From Colwellia sp. MB3u-41 (lineage in GTDB: Bacteria; Pseudomonadota; Gammaproteobacteria; Enterobacterales; Alteromonadaceae), in contig NZ_JACGUT010000077.1 in the NCBI RefSeq assembly GCF_014076845.1, positions 124,001-188,000 on the forward strand: a stretch of 64,000 nucleotides of DNA, in the 5' to 3' direction. Shown in pieces: positions 26,901 through 34,862 of the stretch. The notes below the pieces were generated by a model, which was given only the letters and a program-made list of their open reading frames with translations, had not been told where the DNA came from and did not search any database. Each line of letters opens with the position of its first letter. Position 1 is the first letter of the stretch. Position numbers and translations under genes: made by a program.

Positions 26901-28850
26901 GGAAACTCAGTTTCAAGCAGTTTAACAGCTTGTGACACTTCGGTTTCAATAGGTGAAAAAACAACGTATAGCTACAATAATTTGGGAGCATTAAGTCTGG
27001 TCAGTTTTGGTGACTCAACGGCAAATAAAGCATACTTTTATGATAAGAACGGTAATTTGAAATCATTGAGTTTTAATGGTGCAACACATAATTATAACTA
27101 CAATGATTTGAATTTGATGACATCAGAGTCATTAGTTTTTGATGGCTATATATGGACACTAACCCATCAATATAATGCTGAGGCTAACAAAAATAGTATC
27201 ACTTACCCGAGTGGAAGAACTATTTATTATTCTCCTAACGCATTAGGTCAAGCGCAGTCGGTAGGGAGTTATGCCAGTAACATTGATTATTTTGAAAACG
27301 GGCAATTAAAGAATATGACCCATGGCAATAGTTGTTTAACAATACAAACTTTAAAAAGTTTTGGTGTACCTAATATTCAGCGTACTTCATGTGGTGGTAG
27401 CTCTCTTGTTAATAACCAATATAGCTATGATGGAAACTTCAATATTACGCGCTGGAACGATCTACAGAACACCTCACATGATTTAAAGTTTACCTATGAT
27501 GCGCTAGATCGTTTAGATACTACGAAGAAATATGTTATATCATCTGGTGGTTCAGAGACACAATTTCAAGCTGAATCAGTCCCGGCAACCAGCATTGCTA
27601 TTGGGGGGGATTATCCACCTCCTACACCACCTTATCCTGGTCCTGGACCAGTAGGTTCATGGAACGTTATTGGTGATATGAACTACGATAATATGGGCAA
27701 TATTACTACGTTTAGGTTTGGCGGTTCCTATATTAACTATTACTACGGGAGTGATAAAAAATTGTCCAGCACCTCTGGCTCTGTCAACTATAATATGGCT
27801 TATGATAGTAGAGGCAATGTGACCAGTAATGGTAATAAATCGTTTAGTTATAATTTAGCAAATCAAATGACCTATGGTAATGGGAACAGCTATCGATATG
27901 ATGGCCATAATCGCCGGGTTAAAGCAATAGATAGCACTGGCACGCGTTATTCTTTTTATACATCATCGGGGCAACTTGTTTTTGAGAATATTAATGGTGT
28001 ATCACAAGAGAATTACTATTTAGGGAGTCAACTCGTCGCACAACAAAAAGCCAGTGTAGTTACTTATATTCACCGTGACTTGCTAGGCAGTACAGCGGCG
28101 AAATCAAATAGTTTAGGCAACATGGTTTCACAACATCGCTATAAGCCTTTTGGCCAAGACTGGGGTGGGACAAAAAATGAAATTGGTTATACAGGGCATA
28201 AGTTTGATACTGACTTAGGGTTAAGTTATATGCAGGCACGATACTATGATCCAGTTATCGGTCGTTTTTATTCGAATGATCCGGTTGGTTATACGGCTAA
28301 AAATCCTGTAATGTCGTTTAATCGGTATATGTATGTTAATAATAATCCATATAAATATACGGATCCCGATGGTAAGCTTCTTTTACAAGCGGTAGGTTTT
28401 GTAATTGGCGTAGTGCAAGCAGGTCAAGCTGTACATGATTCTAATGCTAGTTTTGGAGAAAAGGCTTTAGCTATAGCCGTGGGAGGATTTATAGGAGCTG
28501 CAACAGGAGGGGGAGCAACTACCTTAATAGCAGGAACGGTAGCTAAAATGGCTGGTTCAAAAGTTATTCAAACTGCCGTACAAATGACTGCTGGAGCTGT
28601 AACAGGGACAATTTCAGGAGCAGCGGGTCAGCTGTCAGCCGATTTATATACAAATCAAGATATGACTATGGACAAGACAGGATTGGCTGCTGTTAAAGGG
28701 TTTATTGCTGGAGTTACAGGGGGAGCACCAGCTACTACTGGAGTTGCAGTAGCAACAACTTTATTTACAGAAACAGTACTTCAGGCAAGTGAAGCTCTTG
28801 CATCTGAATCACCTGAAAATTACCCTGTAGATCGAAAAGAGAATGAGTAA
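23988..28850 (+). CDS. Secreted RHS-repeat protein with variable C-terminus (polymorphic toxin-like)
   Basis: About 1620 aa. The ATG at 23988 has AAAGGGA 8 nt upstream and opens a signal peptide (MCKIFKLIIIASSLLASVEA), so export is by Sec. After an N-terminal domain come many YD/RHS repeats (for example FDGYIWTLTHQYNAE, NQMTYGNGNSYRYDGHNRR). A proline-rich insert (YPPPTPPYPGPGP) is at about 1205-1225. The RHS core ends classically: RYYDPVIGRFYSNDPVGY, then NPYKYTDPDGK at about 28335-28376. The last about 157 residues form the variable tail, rich in Gly, Ala and hydrophobics (GGFIGAATGGGATTLIAG), with no nuclease motif I can name. RHS proteins form cocoon shells that carry a toxin tip. The next gene overlaps its stop by 8 nt, as immunity genes do. 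Confidence 0.9.
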   Translation: MCKIFKLIIIASSLLASVEALSAEVIKKVDINTQKKEVITKSSGTTLDNQHVNLIPDTGEGDSSPSSNEFIQFGLNAKDSITPETTGLLGEQIDLNTGALSFTYTDVSLPGNNNIPVSISRQFKDSAFSFWAKGGFGDWALDIPHIRTKVIIGHKMLGTWGRGQECSGEPEVTQMVASGGVFLGSEYFDGEHLHVPGMVSEQLLYVGGTHPKKTKSNWRVTCAPNTLGVGEMYIVQSPNGLTYTFNVKVIETDRILTNGSGSIGVKNIYLYVSKIQDRFNNTVNYHYGNVQAGPNTYKVLNQISSSDGRLITLRYDLASPNNRLITSVNANGRQWFYSYQGGDVKTLASVRRPDNSEWRFNFSAFNHYKRLETRCSIPSRYPQTVSITHPNGVKGTFTVEARLRGKTKVHKLYNAYKNIYYTKKCHQSMALTTKTISGPGLPISNWSYSYSENLGYYANEASSGSNFRISSPYPADYINNIDYKRTTVLAPDGSKTMYYHNRDYTSVLDGKLVVTEYYDTNATNLLKRVVNTYQQGPFVGDSLVENVNVAPITYRALMTKKTIELHQGSVNKRYYKVFSEHNDYGVARKTYEYNNFNNNKRYTKQGYYHDTTNYLLNLPTTTYVSSDNNYVGNELVSQQTYHSASGGYKSKPYHSYRLGRWVKRNESYHTSGTNAGLPKLTRLNASNRWSEASDYYRGIPRTIRTPQSTSTTSQYGYRTVDSNGWIKQTTDFNGNVINYGHDNLGRKTLINPASAQWNNTTISYNSAHGSEESSFVHNGMLIKTTTKGNFESKVYYNGLLRPVLTKVRDKRDSSTIVYTRNTYNAYGKKTFQSQPKRSITTTYGTNITYDGLGRITKSVNNALGGNGVRYSYAPNSKVSVTDNRNLLTTTTYKAYGSPSQQEPISIVTPNNLANTIMTYSLYGNLKSITQGGISEHRVYDYYHNLCKTVRPDIGNTAVSIDAVGNTVWSAQGNSVSSSLTACDTSVSIGEKTTYSYNNLGALSLVSFGDSTANKAYFYDKNGNLKSLSFNGATHNYNYNDLNLMTSESLVFDGYIWTLTHQYNAEANKNSITYPSGRTIYYSPNALGQAQSVGSYASNIDYFENGQLKNMTHGNSCLTIQTLKSFGVPNIQRTSCGGSSLVNNQYSYDGNFNITRWNDLQNTSHDLKFTYDALDRLDTTKKYVISSGGSETQFQAESVPATSIAIGGDYPPPTPPYPGPGPVGSWNVIGDMNYDNMGNITTFRFGGSYINYYYGSDKKLSSTSGSVNYNMAYDSRGNVTSNGNKSFSYNLANQMTYGNGNSYRYDGHNRRVKAIDSTGTRYSFYTSSGQLVFENINGVSQENYYLGSQLVAQQKASVVTYIHRDLLGSTAAKSNSLGNMVSQHRYKPFGQDWGGTKNEIGYTGHKFDTDLGLSYMQARYYDPVIGRFYSNDPVGYTAKNPVMSFNRYMYVNNNPYKYTDPDGKLLLQAVGFVIGVVQAGQAVHDSNASFGEKALAIAVGGFIGAATGGGATTLIAGTVAKMAGSKVIQTAVQMTAGAVTGTISGAAGQLSADLYTNQDMTMDKTGLAAVKGFIAGVTGGAPATTGVAVATTLFTETVLQASEALASESPENYPVDRKENE

Positions 28851-29751
28851 TAATATGACATATTCAACAAAGTTGACAAGTATAGGCTTTGCTCTTATTG
28901 CGGTATCTATTGGCGGGTATTTGTATGTAAATACTCAGATAGAGTTTGTAACTCTTATTTTTATGCTTATTCCAATCTTTATGTTGAGTTTATATATATT
29001 CACTATTAAGTTTGAAATTTCAAATGGTGAACTAGTCAAAAAAAGCTTTGGTCGAGTTTTAGTCAAATCTTCTCTTAAAGATTTGACTCTTTTAAAATTT
29101 GGAAAATATAAAATTAAAGAGGTCGTGAATAAAAATAATACACCATTTTTTATTTCTTTTTTACCTACCAAAGAAAAGAGTAGTCTGTTAGATGATCTGA
29201 TTCAACAGGGAAGTGAGAATATAGATGAAGTTGAGTTAAAAAAGGCTGTTACTAATACCTCCGCATTTCTAAATGTTTTACTTTGCATATTCGGATTATT
29301 AACCGGGGCTTCAATACTATATTCAAAAACTGTTAGTGATTATTTGGAAATTCCTCAAAAAAACCAAGAAACTTACATAGAAGGGACGTTAAAAACTTTA
29401 AGTCTAAATCGAGATATAGTGCTTGAAATTGAGTCAGATGATAATAAATATATTCTAACATATCGAGCAGGAGCATCAGAGTCACTTTATACTCAATTGA
29501 GAGAGTATAAAGATAAAAATATTATATTGAGTGTTAATGATAAAAAGGGGTTCCTATCTCATAATTTAAACACACGTTATTTTCATGTTTGGGGTATCGA
29601 TTCTGGTAAAATTAATATTGCAAGTTCTGATGAAATCGTGAATAACTGGAATAATACCAAATATTTTCTATATCCTTTGTTATTAGCCGTTTTCATTATA
29701 CTCTTTTCTGCAATGTCACTTAGGAAAAACACTAAAAGATTAAAAAATTAG
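28843..29751 (+). CDS. Membrane protein, candidate immunity partner of the RHS protein
   Basis: 302 aa, unrecognised. Hydrophobic segments lie at about 9-27 and 30-52 (a hairpin), about 142-163, and about 275-293, giving perhaps four TM helices. A soluble domain lies between residues 55 and 140 and another between 165 and 270 (rich in strands, for example LKTLSLNRDIVLEIES). The ATG at 28843 overlaps the rhs stop, so expression is tied to it. The overlap, the membrane location and the hydrophobic toxin-like tail of the RHS protein suggest it protects the inner membrane; this is inference. The gene is more A+T-rich than the RHS core, as is usual for swapped tails. Confidence 0.65.
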   Translation: MSNNMTYSTKLTSIGFALIAVSIGGYLYVNTQIEFVTLIFMLIPIFMLSLYIFTIKFEISNGELVKKSFGRVLVKSSLKDLTLLKFGKYKIKEVVNKNNTPFFISFLPTKEKSSLLDDLIQQGSENIDEVELKKAVTNTSAFLNVLLCIFGLLTGASILYSKTVSDYLEIPQKNQETYIEGTLKTLSLNRDIVLEIESDDNKYILTYRAGASESLYTQLREYKDKNIILSVNDKKGFLSHNLNTRYFHVWGIDSGKINIASSDEIVNNWNNTKYFLYPLLLAVFIILFSAMSLRKNTKRLKN

Positions 29752-29819
29752 GAAAAAATAAAGGGGTCGTTGACACTTGAGAGTTATTCTCACACAACCC
29801 CTCACTATACTTTGAATAC

Positions 29820-29915
29820 AAAGCCCCTTGTGCAGTGCCTCGAATTGGTCACTATGCAAGGGGCTTTATTTTTGGCTGCTTTTGAAGCCAAAGGGATTGA
29901 AATTAGCCTCGCACT
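29820..29915. repeat. Composite hairpin element, copy 1
   Basis: Hairpin A: AAAGCCCCTTG (29820-29830) with CAAGGGGCTTT (29857-29867). Hairpin B: TTTGGCT (29871-29877) with AGCCAAA (29886-29892). Then GGGATTGAAA and an AGCCTCGCACT half of hairpin C near 29905-29915. It sits between two convergent genes (ends 29751 and 29962), so it can serve as a two-way terminator. Confidence 0.8.
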
Positions 29916-29961
29916 CTGCTGACCAATGGATGCAGAAGCTGAACTTTGTTGTTTTCAAATT

Positions 29962-30912
29962 TTATTTGTCAACGGGGCCAAAAATCTCAATACCAGATCT
30001 TGCTGTGCGTGGAAAGTAGCTGGATATTTCACCATCAATAGATACTCTACGTAATTCATAGCTACCGCTTATTTGGCGCATTTGATAAAAATCGATCCCA
30101 TCATCTCTATCCTTAAGTGCATTAATAATTGTATGCATAATAGATGAAGGGCAACGTAACCCAAAGGTTATGTCAGTCATAGCAAGTGGTGAATCATTTA
30201 GACCAACAGAATCAAAAATTCGCCATTCATCTTCATATTTCCACGGTGTTGCTTTTCGTAGTAAAACACGGTCATCAAGTTGTTTTTTGGCATTTAGATC
30301 ATTTTGAAGCATTGCTTGTGCAATTAAGCTGGTCTTCAAAACTCTATTGTCATCGTAAATAACCTTGTGAAGTATAGGTGCAGGATTTCTACTTAAACTA
30401 TAACCAACACACAATCCTTGATGTTGATCACCGTAATGACTCCATAATAATGAGCTTTCATAGGAGGAAGAAAAACAGCAAACACCTTTGTTATATTTAT
30501 TTATAATTTCTCTTCGAATTTCACCCAGAAGTATCCAATTTTCGGCTTCTTCAGTGCTCGTACCCTGCTCTTCATATTCTGGATTTGTTGCATAATAGGA
30601 GATTCTAGCCAACTCATCATTTACATTTGTTCTCGCTAAATCACGTGCGTAAGTATTACTATTTTGTAGATTGATTTTTGCAGATTTGAGAGTTGAAAGT
30701 GTTTCAGTTTCAACCCTATTTTTTATAAGCTCGGATAAAATAGCCCTAAGTTCAATGTTATCTGAGTCTGATTCTATTGTCGGCTGGCAATCCATTGGAT
30801 CATTGAATGAGTTCGGATTTGCGAAAAAAAGTTGGTCCATACAAAGACTGTCAACGGTATATTCACTAAAATCTCTATATCTATATATTTTTACTGGTTG
30901 TTCCAATGACAT
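29962..30912 (-). CDS. DUF2971 domain protein
   Basis: A 316-aa protein with the DUF2971 layout: an N-terminal KIYRYRDFSEYTVDSL, then LFFANPNSFNDPMDC, a central CCFSSSYESSLLWSHYGDQH with GLCVGY, and RKATPWKYEDEWRIF near residue 235. The function of the family is unsettled; members are frequent in defence and mobile islands. It is on the minus strand against its neighbours and is separated from both by hairpin elements, so it is probably an independent cassette. Confidence 0.8.
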   Translation of the reverse strand: MSLEQPVKIYRYRDFSEYTVDSLCMDQLFFANPNSFNDPMDCQPTIESDSDNIELRAILSELIKNRVETETLSTLKSAKINLQNSNTYARDLARTNVNDELARISYYATNPEYEEQGTSTEEAENWILLGEIRREIINKYNKGVCCFSSSYESSLLWSHYGDQHQGLCVGYSLSRNPAPILHKVIYDDNRVLKTSLIAQAMLQNDLNAKKQLDDRVLLRKATPWKYEDEWRIFDSVGLNDSPLAMTDITFGLRCPSSIMHTIINALKDRDDGIDFYQMRQISGSYELRRVSIDGEISSYFPRTARSGIEIFGPVDK

Positions 30913-30955
30913 TTTAAAATTAACAAGGACAGTCGCTCAAATTTGATAAATACAA

Positions 30956-30996
30956 ACCTCTCAACTAAGGTTAATCAATCACCTTAGTTGAGAGGT
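30956..30996 (+). promoter_or_regulatory. Leader hairpin covering the ribosome site of the transposase gene
   Basis: A 16-bp perfect inverted repeat (30956-30971 with 30981-30996, 9-nt loop) lies just before the transposase ATG at 31003. The right arm contains GAGAGG (30990-30995), the only plausible ribosome site, so the folded leader would hide it; a CTTTTT run follows the stem, so it could also terminate read-through transcripts. This mirrors the known leader control of IS200 transposase. It may also be the left-end transposase-recognised hairpin. Confidence 0.7.
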
Positions 30997-31002
30997 CTTT
31001 TT

Positions 31003-31977
31003 ATGACTACCGCTAGAAAACAATTAATTAGCTTAATTGACACTCCTTATTATCACTGTATTTCTCGTTGTGTTCGTCGTGCTTTTTTATGCGGTGAAGA
31101 TAAAAATACTAGGCAGAACTTTGATCATAGGAGAGGTTGGGTAGAAGATAAATTACTGTCACTAAGTCAAGTGTTTGCTATTGATGTATGCGCTTATGCT
31201 GTGATGAGTAACCACACACATACCGTACTATTTATTGATGAAGACACGGCAAAAGGCTGGTCAACAAAAGAAGTTATTGAGCGCTGGCATCAATTATTCA
31301 AAGGCACGTTGCTAACACAACAATATTACCGTGGTGAAGAAATTCCTGACTATTTAATGACTTCGTTACTTGAAACCGTTGAAGTGTATCGTAACCGTCT
31401 AATGGATATCAGCTGGTTTATGCGATTGCTCAACCAAAGTATAGCAATACAAGCCAACCAAGAAGATAACTGTACAGGTCATTTTTGGGAAGGTCGATTT
31501 AAATCACAAGCCTTGTTAGATGAAGCTGCGCTTGCTGCTTGTATGGCGTATGTAGACTTAAACCCTGTTCGAGCGAATATAGCTAAAACCCCTGAAAGTT
31601 CGGATTACACCAGTGTAAAACAACGTGTCATATCAGCTAAAAAATCAAAACAATCCAATATGCTGCTTCCTTTTGTGGGTAATCCTCGCCAAGCAATGCC
31701 AAAAGGCTTACCGTTTGAGTTAACAGATTACCTTGAATTAATTGAACTAACAGGTCGCTGTCTTCGTGAAGATAAAACGGGGTATATTGAAGACAATCAA
31801 CCTGCCTTACTTAATCGATTAAATATAAACCCTGAAAACTGGTTAACACTAAGTAAGGATTTTAGAAAACTGTTTCATGGTGCAGTAGGACATAGTGATG
31901 TATTAACGGATTACTGTAAGCATAAAGGATTAAAGCGACGCACCAACGTCAGTTGTTGTGATAAATTATTAGCGTAA
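31003..31977 (+). CDS. REP-associated tyrosine transposase (Y1/IS200-like, RAYT)
   Basis: A 324-aa Y1-type HuH transposase. The N-terminus reads LIDTPYYHCISRCVRRAFLCG, typical of RAYT/TnpA_REP proteins. The HuH metal site is in VMSNHTHTVLF, and the catalytic Tyr probably lies in the MAYVDLNPVRANI helix region. GHFWEGRFKSQALLDE is a family hallmark. Length exceeds classical IS200 TnpA (about 150 aa) because of the C-terminal extension common in this group. ATG 31003 is chosen 7 nt after GAGAGG. No accessory tnpB or clear right-end partner of the leader hairpin was seen. RAYTs are single-copy domesticated transposases that move short palindromic repeats. Confidence 0.9.
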   Translation: MTTARKQLISLIDTPYYHCISRCVRRAFLCGEDKNTRQNFDHRRGWVEDKLLSLSQVFAIDVCAYAVMSNHTHTVLFIDEDTAKGWSTKEVIERWHQLFKGTLLTQQYYRGEEIPDYLMTSLLETVEVYRNRLMDISWFMRLLNQSIAIQANQEDNCTGHFWEGRFKSQALLDEAALAACMAYVDLNPVRANIAKTPESSDYTSVKQRVISAKKSKQSNMLLPFVGNPRQAMPKGLPFELTDYLELIELTGRCLREDKTGYIEDNQPALLNRLNINPENWLTLSKDFRKLFHGAVGHSDVLTDYCKHKGLKRRTNVSCCDKLLA

Positions 31978-32082
31978 TGCCTCAGTACGAATAAACCACT
32001 TATTTTATAGCAAAACATCAAGCCTGAAGTTTTGGCATGTCTAAAAAACAGTATAAAAGACGACCCATTTATAGAGTAAATT

Positions 32083-32439
32083 ATGAAAATTGTATTGTTA
32101 ATATTAGTAATGATAAGCCCCAACTATGCTTTAGCATTTGATGAGACTATTTCAGAAGAGAACAAAGAAGTCTTATATAAAGGCTATCATTTAAAATACG
32201 TAGACCTTGCATTTAAGCGTTACTTAGATAAAAAGTCTGGAACTAAATATAAATTTCTTTTGTTGAAAGAAAACTATGACTTTCACTTAACAGAAAGTAA
32301 AAGTTCTGTTGTGATTAACTTTATCTTTAGAGGAAGAGAGTTCAAAGCAAAAACAGGCAGATCTATTACTGGTGGCGGGGCTAAAGTTATTATTGAAAAA
32401 AATAGCAACATAATCACTTCAATAAAAATGCACAGATAG
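32083..32439 (+). CDS. Small exported protein, unrecognised
   Basis: 118 aa. Residues 1-18 (MKIVLLILVMISPNYALA) form a signal peptide with cleavage after ALA. The mature part is about 100 residues, basic, with a YKFLLLKENYDFHL segment and a strand-rich C-terminus (SSVVINFIFRGREFKAKTG). No cysteines. It sits between the transposase and hairpin element copy 2. Size and place fit an immunity or orphan cassette protein acting in the periplasm, but I do not recognise the family. Confidence 0.55.
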   Translation: MKIVLLILVMISPNYALAFDETISEENKEVLYKGYHLKYVDLAFKRYLDKKSGTKYKFLLLKENYDFHLTESKSSVVINFIFRGREFKAKTGRSITGGGAKVIIEKNSNIITSIKMHR

Positions 32440-32494
32440 GCTTTAGATGAAATTAGCTCTAAAAAATTAGTCGTCTTACTTTTTATTTCAATCC

Positions 32495-32590
32495 AAAGCC
32501 CCTTATGAAGTGCCCTCTTAAAGTTGGACCTTCACAAGGGGCTTTATTTTTGGCTGCTTTTGAAGCCAAAGGAATTCAATGTGGCCTGGA
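32495..32590. repeat. Composite hairpin element, copy 2, in a 326-nt gene-free gap
   Basis: Hairpin A: AAAGCCCCTT at 32495 pairs with AAGGGGCTTT ending at 32545. Hairpin B: TTTGGCT...AGCCAAA at 32549-32570. It is followed by GGAATTCAATGTGGCCT. From there to 32765 I see no gene; an AGGAG at 32629-32633 leads only into a few codons, and a short TTGGCT-AGCCAA repeat lies near 32733-32746. The copy ends the transcript of the small exported protein gene. Confidence 0.78.
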
Positions 32591-32765
32591 ACTCTAACTT
32601 AGGGATTGTTTTTGTATTTCAATCTATTCAGGAGAAATAATAAGTATTGCCTTCGCTAAATAATGTTGATATTTTGAACAGGTGTTTTTCAGAGTACTGA
32701 TGGCACAACACTATTTTACTTAATAATGCTTTGGCTGATAGCCAATGTGCTAAGGAATAACAAAT

Positions 32766-33653
32766 ATGAACATACCAGCAATAGAATTGGTGTTAGCTAA
32801 CACCAATGCAACTGTCGTGCGACAAAAACTCCCCCGGACAACTTACGGTTCAAAAGACGCTATAATTCAAATCCTCCGTGATGCAATAGATATGGAGGAA
32901 TCTGTAAGAAACATCTATGCCTTTTCGTTAGAGGGAAAACCGAATGCGGGTCGCGATTGTTATCTAGCATTCCTAATTGAATATCAAAATGATCATTTCG
33001 ATTTATTTGACGATAGCGAAATGAATATGGGTAATGAAGCAAGAGAATATGAAATTATATCGATAATGCAGCATATATCATTGTTATCGAACCCAAATCA
33101 TCTACTTTATTCAACCAAGCGCTTGCCATACCAACTAAGAGATATGCCACCATTTCAAGCTGCATGTATGATTAAAAGCCAGTCGTTCAAACCTTTGCTA
33201 CCTAACTGGCACGCCTTTACTGCAATCTTTAATAAAGACCAGCAGTTACACCCAAAGGACATATATCAAGCTGACGACTGGGAACAGCTTTATGATAATG
33301 CAAAATCAGCTATAAGGAATATATCGACTTGTACCGTGAAGCACCTTGTAGAAAATGCTATGAATTATGAAAATTTGTACATGGGAATGATTAGGGGGCA
33401 TGAGTTTAGAGCATTGATATTGGTAAAAGATACGGAATGCAAAGTTTGTTTTGTTCCTGTTGAAAATGCTTATGAAGTTTACAAAGAGATACGAGGAAAA
33501 TTAGATGAATTTGTATTCGGTGATTTTTTGCCAGAATCAGTTCTTAAAAGCAGCGGGCAGAGATTATTGTCATTTAACAAAATTGAATTGATGCCAGCCG
33601 TTAATGGCAACCTTTCTTGGGTTTTTAGAGAGTTCGAAGGTCATGATAATTAA
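32766..33653 (+). CDS. Unrecognised 295-aa cytosolic protein
   Basis: No signal peptide or TM segment. It reads MNIPAIELVLANTNATVVRQ, contains an acidic stretch (DLFDDSEMNMGNEAREYE) and a C-terminal strand-rich part (HEFRALILVKDTECKVCFVP). AAGGA lies 9 nt before the ATG. It is an autonomous cassette followed by a C-type hairpin at 33668. I cannot assign a family; by place and style it may be an orphan immunity or adaptor protein. Confidence 0.6.
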   Translation: MNIPAIELVLANTNATVVRQKLPRTTYGSKDAIIQILRDAIDMEESVRNIYAFSLEGKPNAGRDCYLAFLIEYQNDHFDLFDDSEMNMGNEAREYEIISIMQHISLLSNPNHLLYSTKRLPYQLRDMPPFQAACMIKSQSFKPLLPNWHAFTAIFNKDQQLHPKDIYQADDWEQLYDNAKSAIRNISTCTVKHLVENAMNYENLYMGMIRGHEFRALILVKDTECKVCFVPVENAYEVYKEIRGKLDEFVFGDFLPESVLKSSGQRLLSFNKIELMPAVNGNLSWVFREFEGHDN

Positions 33654-33667
33654 CCTATAAATCCTAA

Positions 33668-33690
33668 GCCTCGCATTCGCGGGGCCTTCT
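33668..33690. repeat. Hairpin element, C-type copy (copy 3, diverged)
   Basis: GCCTCGCA-TTC-GCGGGGC at 33668-33684, followed by CTTCTGTTTTT. A diverged hairpin-B trace (TTTCTGGCTCTTATTGAAACCAAA) follows at about 33713-33736. It ends the 295-aa gene. Confidence 0.6.
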
Positions 33691-33791
33691 GTTTTTGGGC
33701 GTCTAGGAGCTTTCTTTCTGGCTCTTATTGAAACCAAACTTGAAATAACTCCAATTTTTTCTATTATGGAACCCATATTTTAGGTGCATAT

Positions 33792-34451
33792 ATGTTATCT
33801 CATCAATTAATTGAACTAAAAAGTAACCTTGAGAAAAGCTTGCCTGATAATAGTTCATGCTATAAGGCTTCTATCTTTCCATCCCTATTTGTTGATGCAG
33901 TAATCCCTTTTTATGGTGTTACTTCTGCTGATGAAGAGCTACCAATGTCAGTAGACCCATGGTTAACAATCGGTGGTACTTTTCAACGTTATGAAAAGTT
34001 AAGTGAAGTTGATGCGAAGGAGTTATTTGAGCAACTAAATGGACTAACTAAACTTTATTTTTCAGATAGTTCATTTTGGGACGGTAATGTTGCTAGATAT
34101 GAGTACATAAAACCATTTAATATATTCGTTGCTGGTGAAGGGAAAAATAGAGTTGAGCTGTTTCGCCAATATAATACTGCGATAAAAGCAGCCGTTCGTA
34201 GTTATGGTTATTTTACACCAAGTTCAATTAATCTTACTTATTACCCTTTGAATAAAACGTACCAATTTGAAGCTGTATATCGAGGGAAATCCTACTGCAT
34301 GCCTGTTTTATTTCCTTCTGTTACTGTCAATTTATTGAAAGAATATGGTGCTAGAATAATGAACAGTTACAACCCTATCAATACAATGAAAAATAGTAAT
34401 AAGTTAAATCTGAAAAGAGATAGATTAAATTTGGCTCGTATGAGGGGATAG
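33792..34451 (+). CDS. Unrecognised 219-aa protein
   Basis: A soluble protein without signal or TM segments. It has an aromatic-rich middle (TKLYFSDSSFWDGNVARYEYIKPF would span the core), a YFTPSSINLTYYPLNKTYQF strand pair, and a basic C-terminal tail (NLKRDRLNLARMRG). The ATG follows AGGTGC poorly, so the start is not certain. It is a stand-alone cassette followed by hairpin element copy 4. Function unknown. Confidence 0.55.
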   Translation: MLSHQLIELKSNLEKSLPDNSSCYKASIFPSLFVDAVIPFYGVTSADEELPMSVDPWLTIGGTFQRYEKLSEVDAKELFEQLNGLTKLYFSDSSFWDGNVARYEYIKPFNIFVAGEGKNRVELFRQYNTAIKAAVRSYGYFTPSSINLTYYPLNKTYQFEAVYRGKSYCMPVLFPSVTVNLLKEYGARIMNSYNPINTMKNSNKLNLKRDRLNLARMRG

Positions 34452-34454
34452 TTT

Positions 34455-34600
34455 TGAATCTTAAGCACCACCAACGGGGCTTTTTGCTGTTTGGCATCAA
34501 GGGGCTTTATTTTGGCTGCTTTGAAGCCAAAGGGATTGAAAGATAACCTCTCAACTTGCCGACTAGAAGGATTGCACTCGCGGGCTTTTGGTTGTTTTCA
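34455..34600. repeat. Composite hairpin element, copy 4
   Basis: AACGGGGCTTTTTGCTG (34473-34489) and AAGGGGCTTTATTT (34499-34512) are two A-type right arms, followed by hairpin B, TTTGGCT...AGCCAAA, at 34511-34531, then GGGATTGAAA and GCACTCGCGGGCTTTTGG (34574-34591), a C-type remnant. The arrangement looks like two copies partly merged. Confidence 0.7.
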
Positions 34601-34646
34601 AAGAAAATGTTATTTTAAGGCCATGCTTTTATGGAAAGATAACAAC

Positions 34647-34862
34647 ATGGGAAATATAGAAATAACTGTTGGCAGCGATTTAGATTATGAAAGTCTAATA
34701 GCAGAGATCAAAATAGATGGTGCTTTTGTCGGCATTGTAACCAATGAACCCGATGAGTCATTTAAGTTTGAAATTCAAAGTGGGCAGGTATCATCCATAA
34801 ACGTTGAGCTAGAGACATACATTAAAGCTTTAAATGATGCGAAGTCAGAGTTGCTAAAGTAG
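34647..34862 (+). CDS. Small acidic protein, possible immunity protein
   Basis: 71 aa reading MGNIEITVGSDLDYESLIAE, then IKIDGAFVGIVTNEPDESFK and a helical tail ending NDAKSELLK. The ATG at 34647 is preceded by GGAAAG 8 nt upstream; longer readings would begin inside the hairpin element and are not credible. The pattern (strand, AEI strand, GxFVGIV strand, then helix) resembles small immunity proteins that accompany RHS toxin tails, but I cannot name the family. Its stop codon abuts the start of the next gene. Confidence 0.6.
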   Translation: MGNIEITVGSDLDYESLIAEIKIDGAFVGIVTNEPDESFKFEIQSGQVSSINVELETYIKALNDAKSELLK

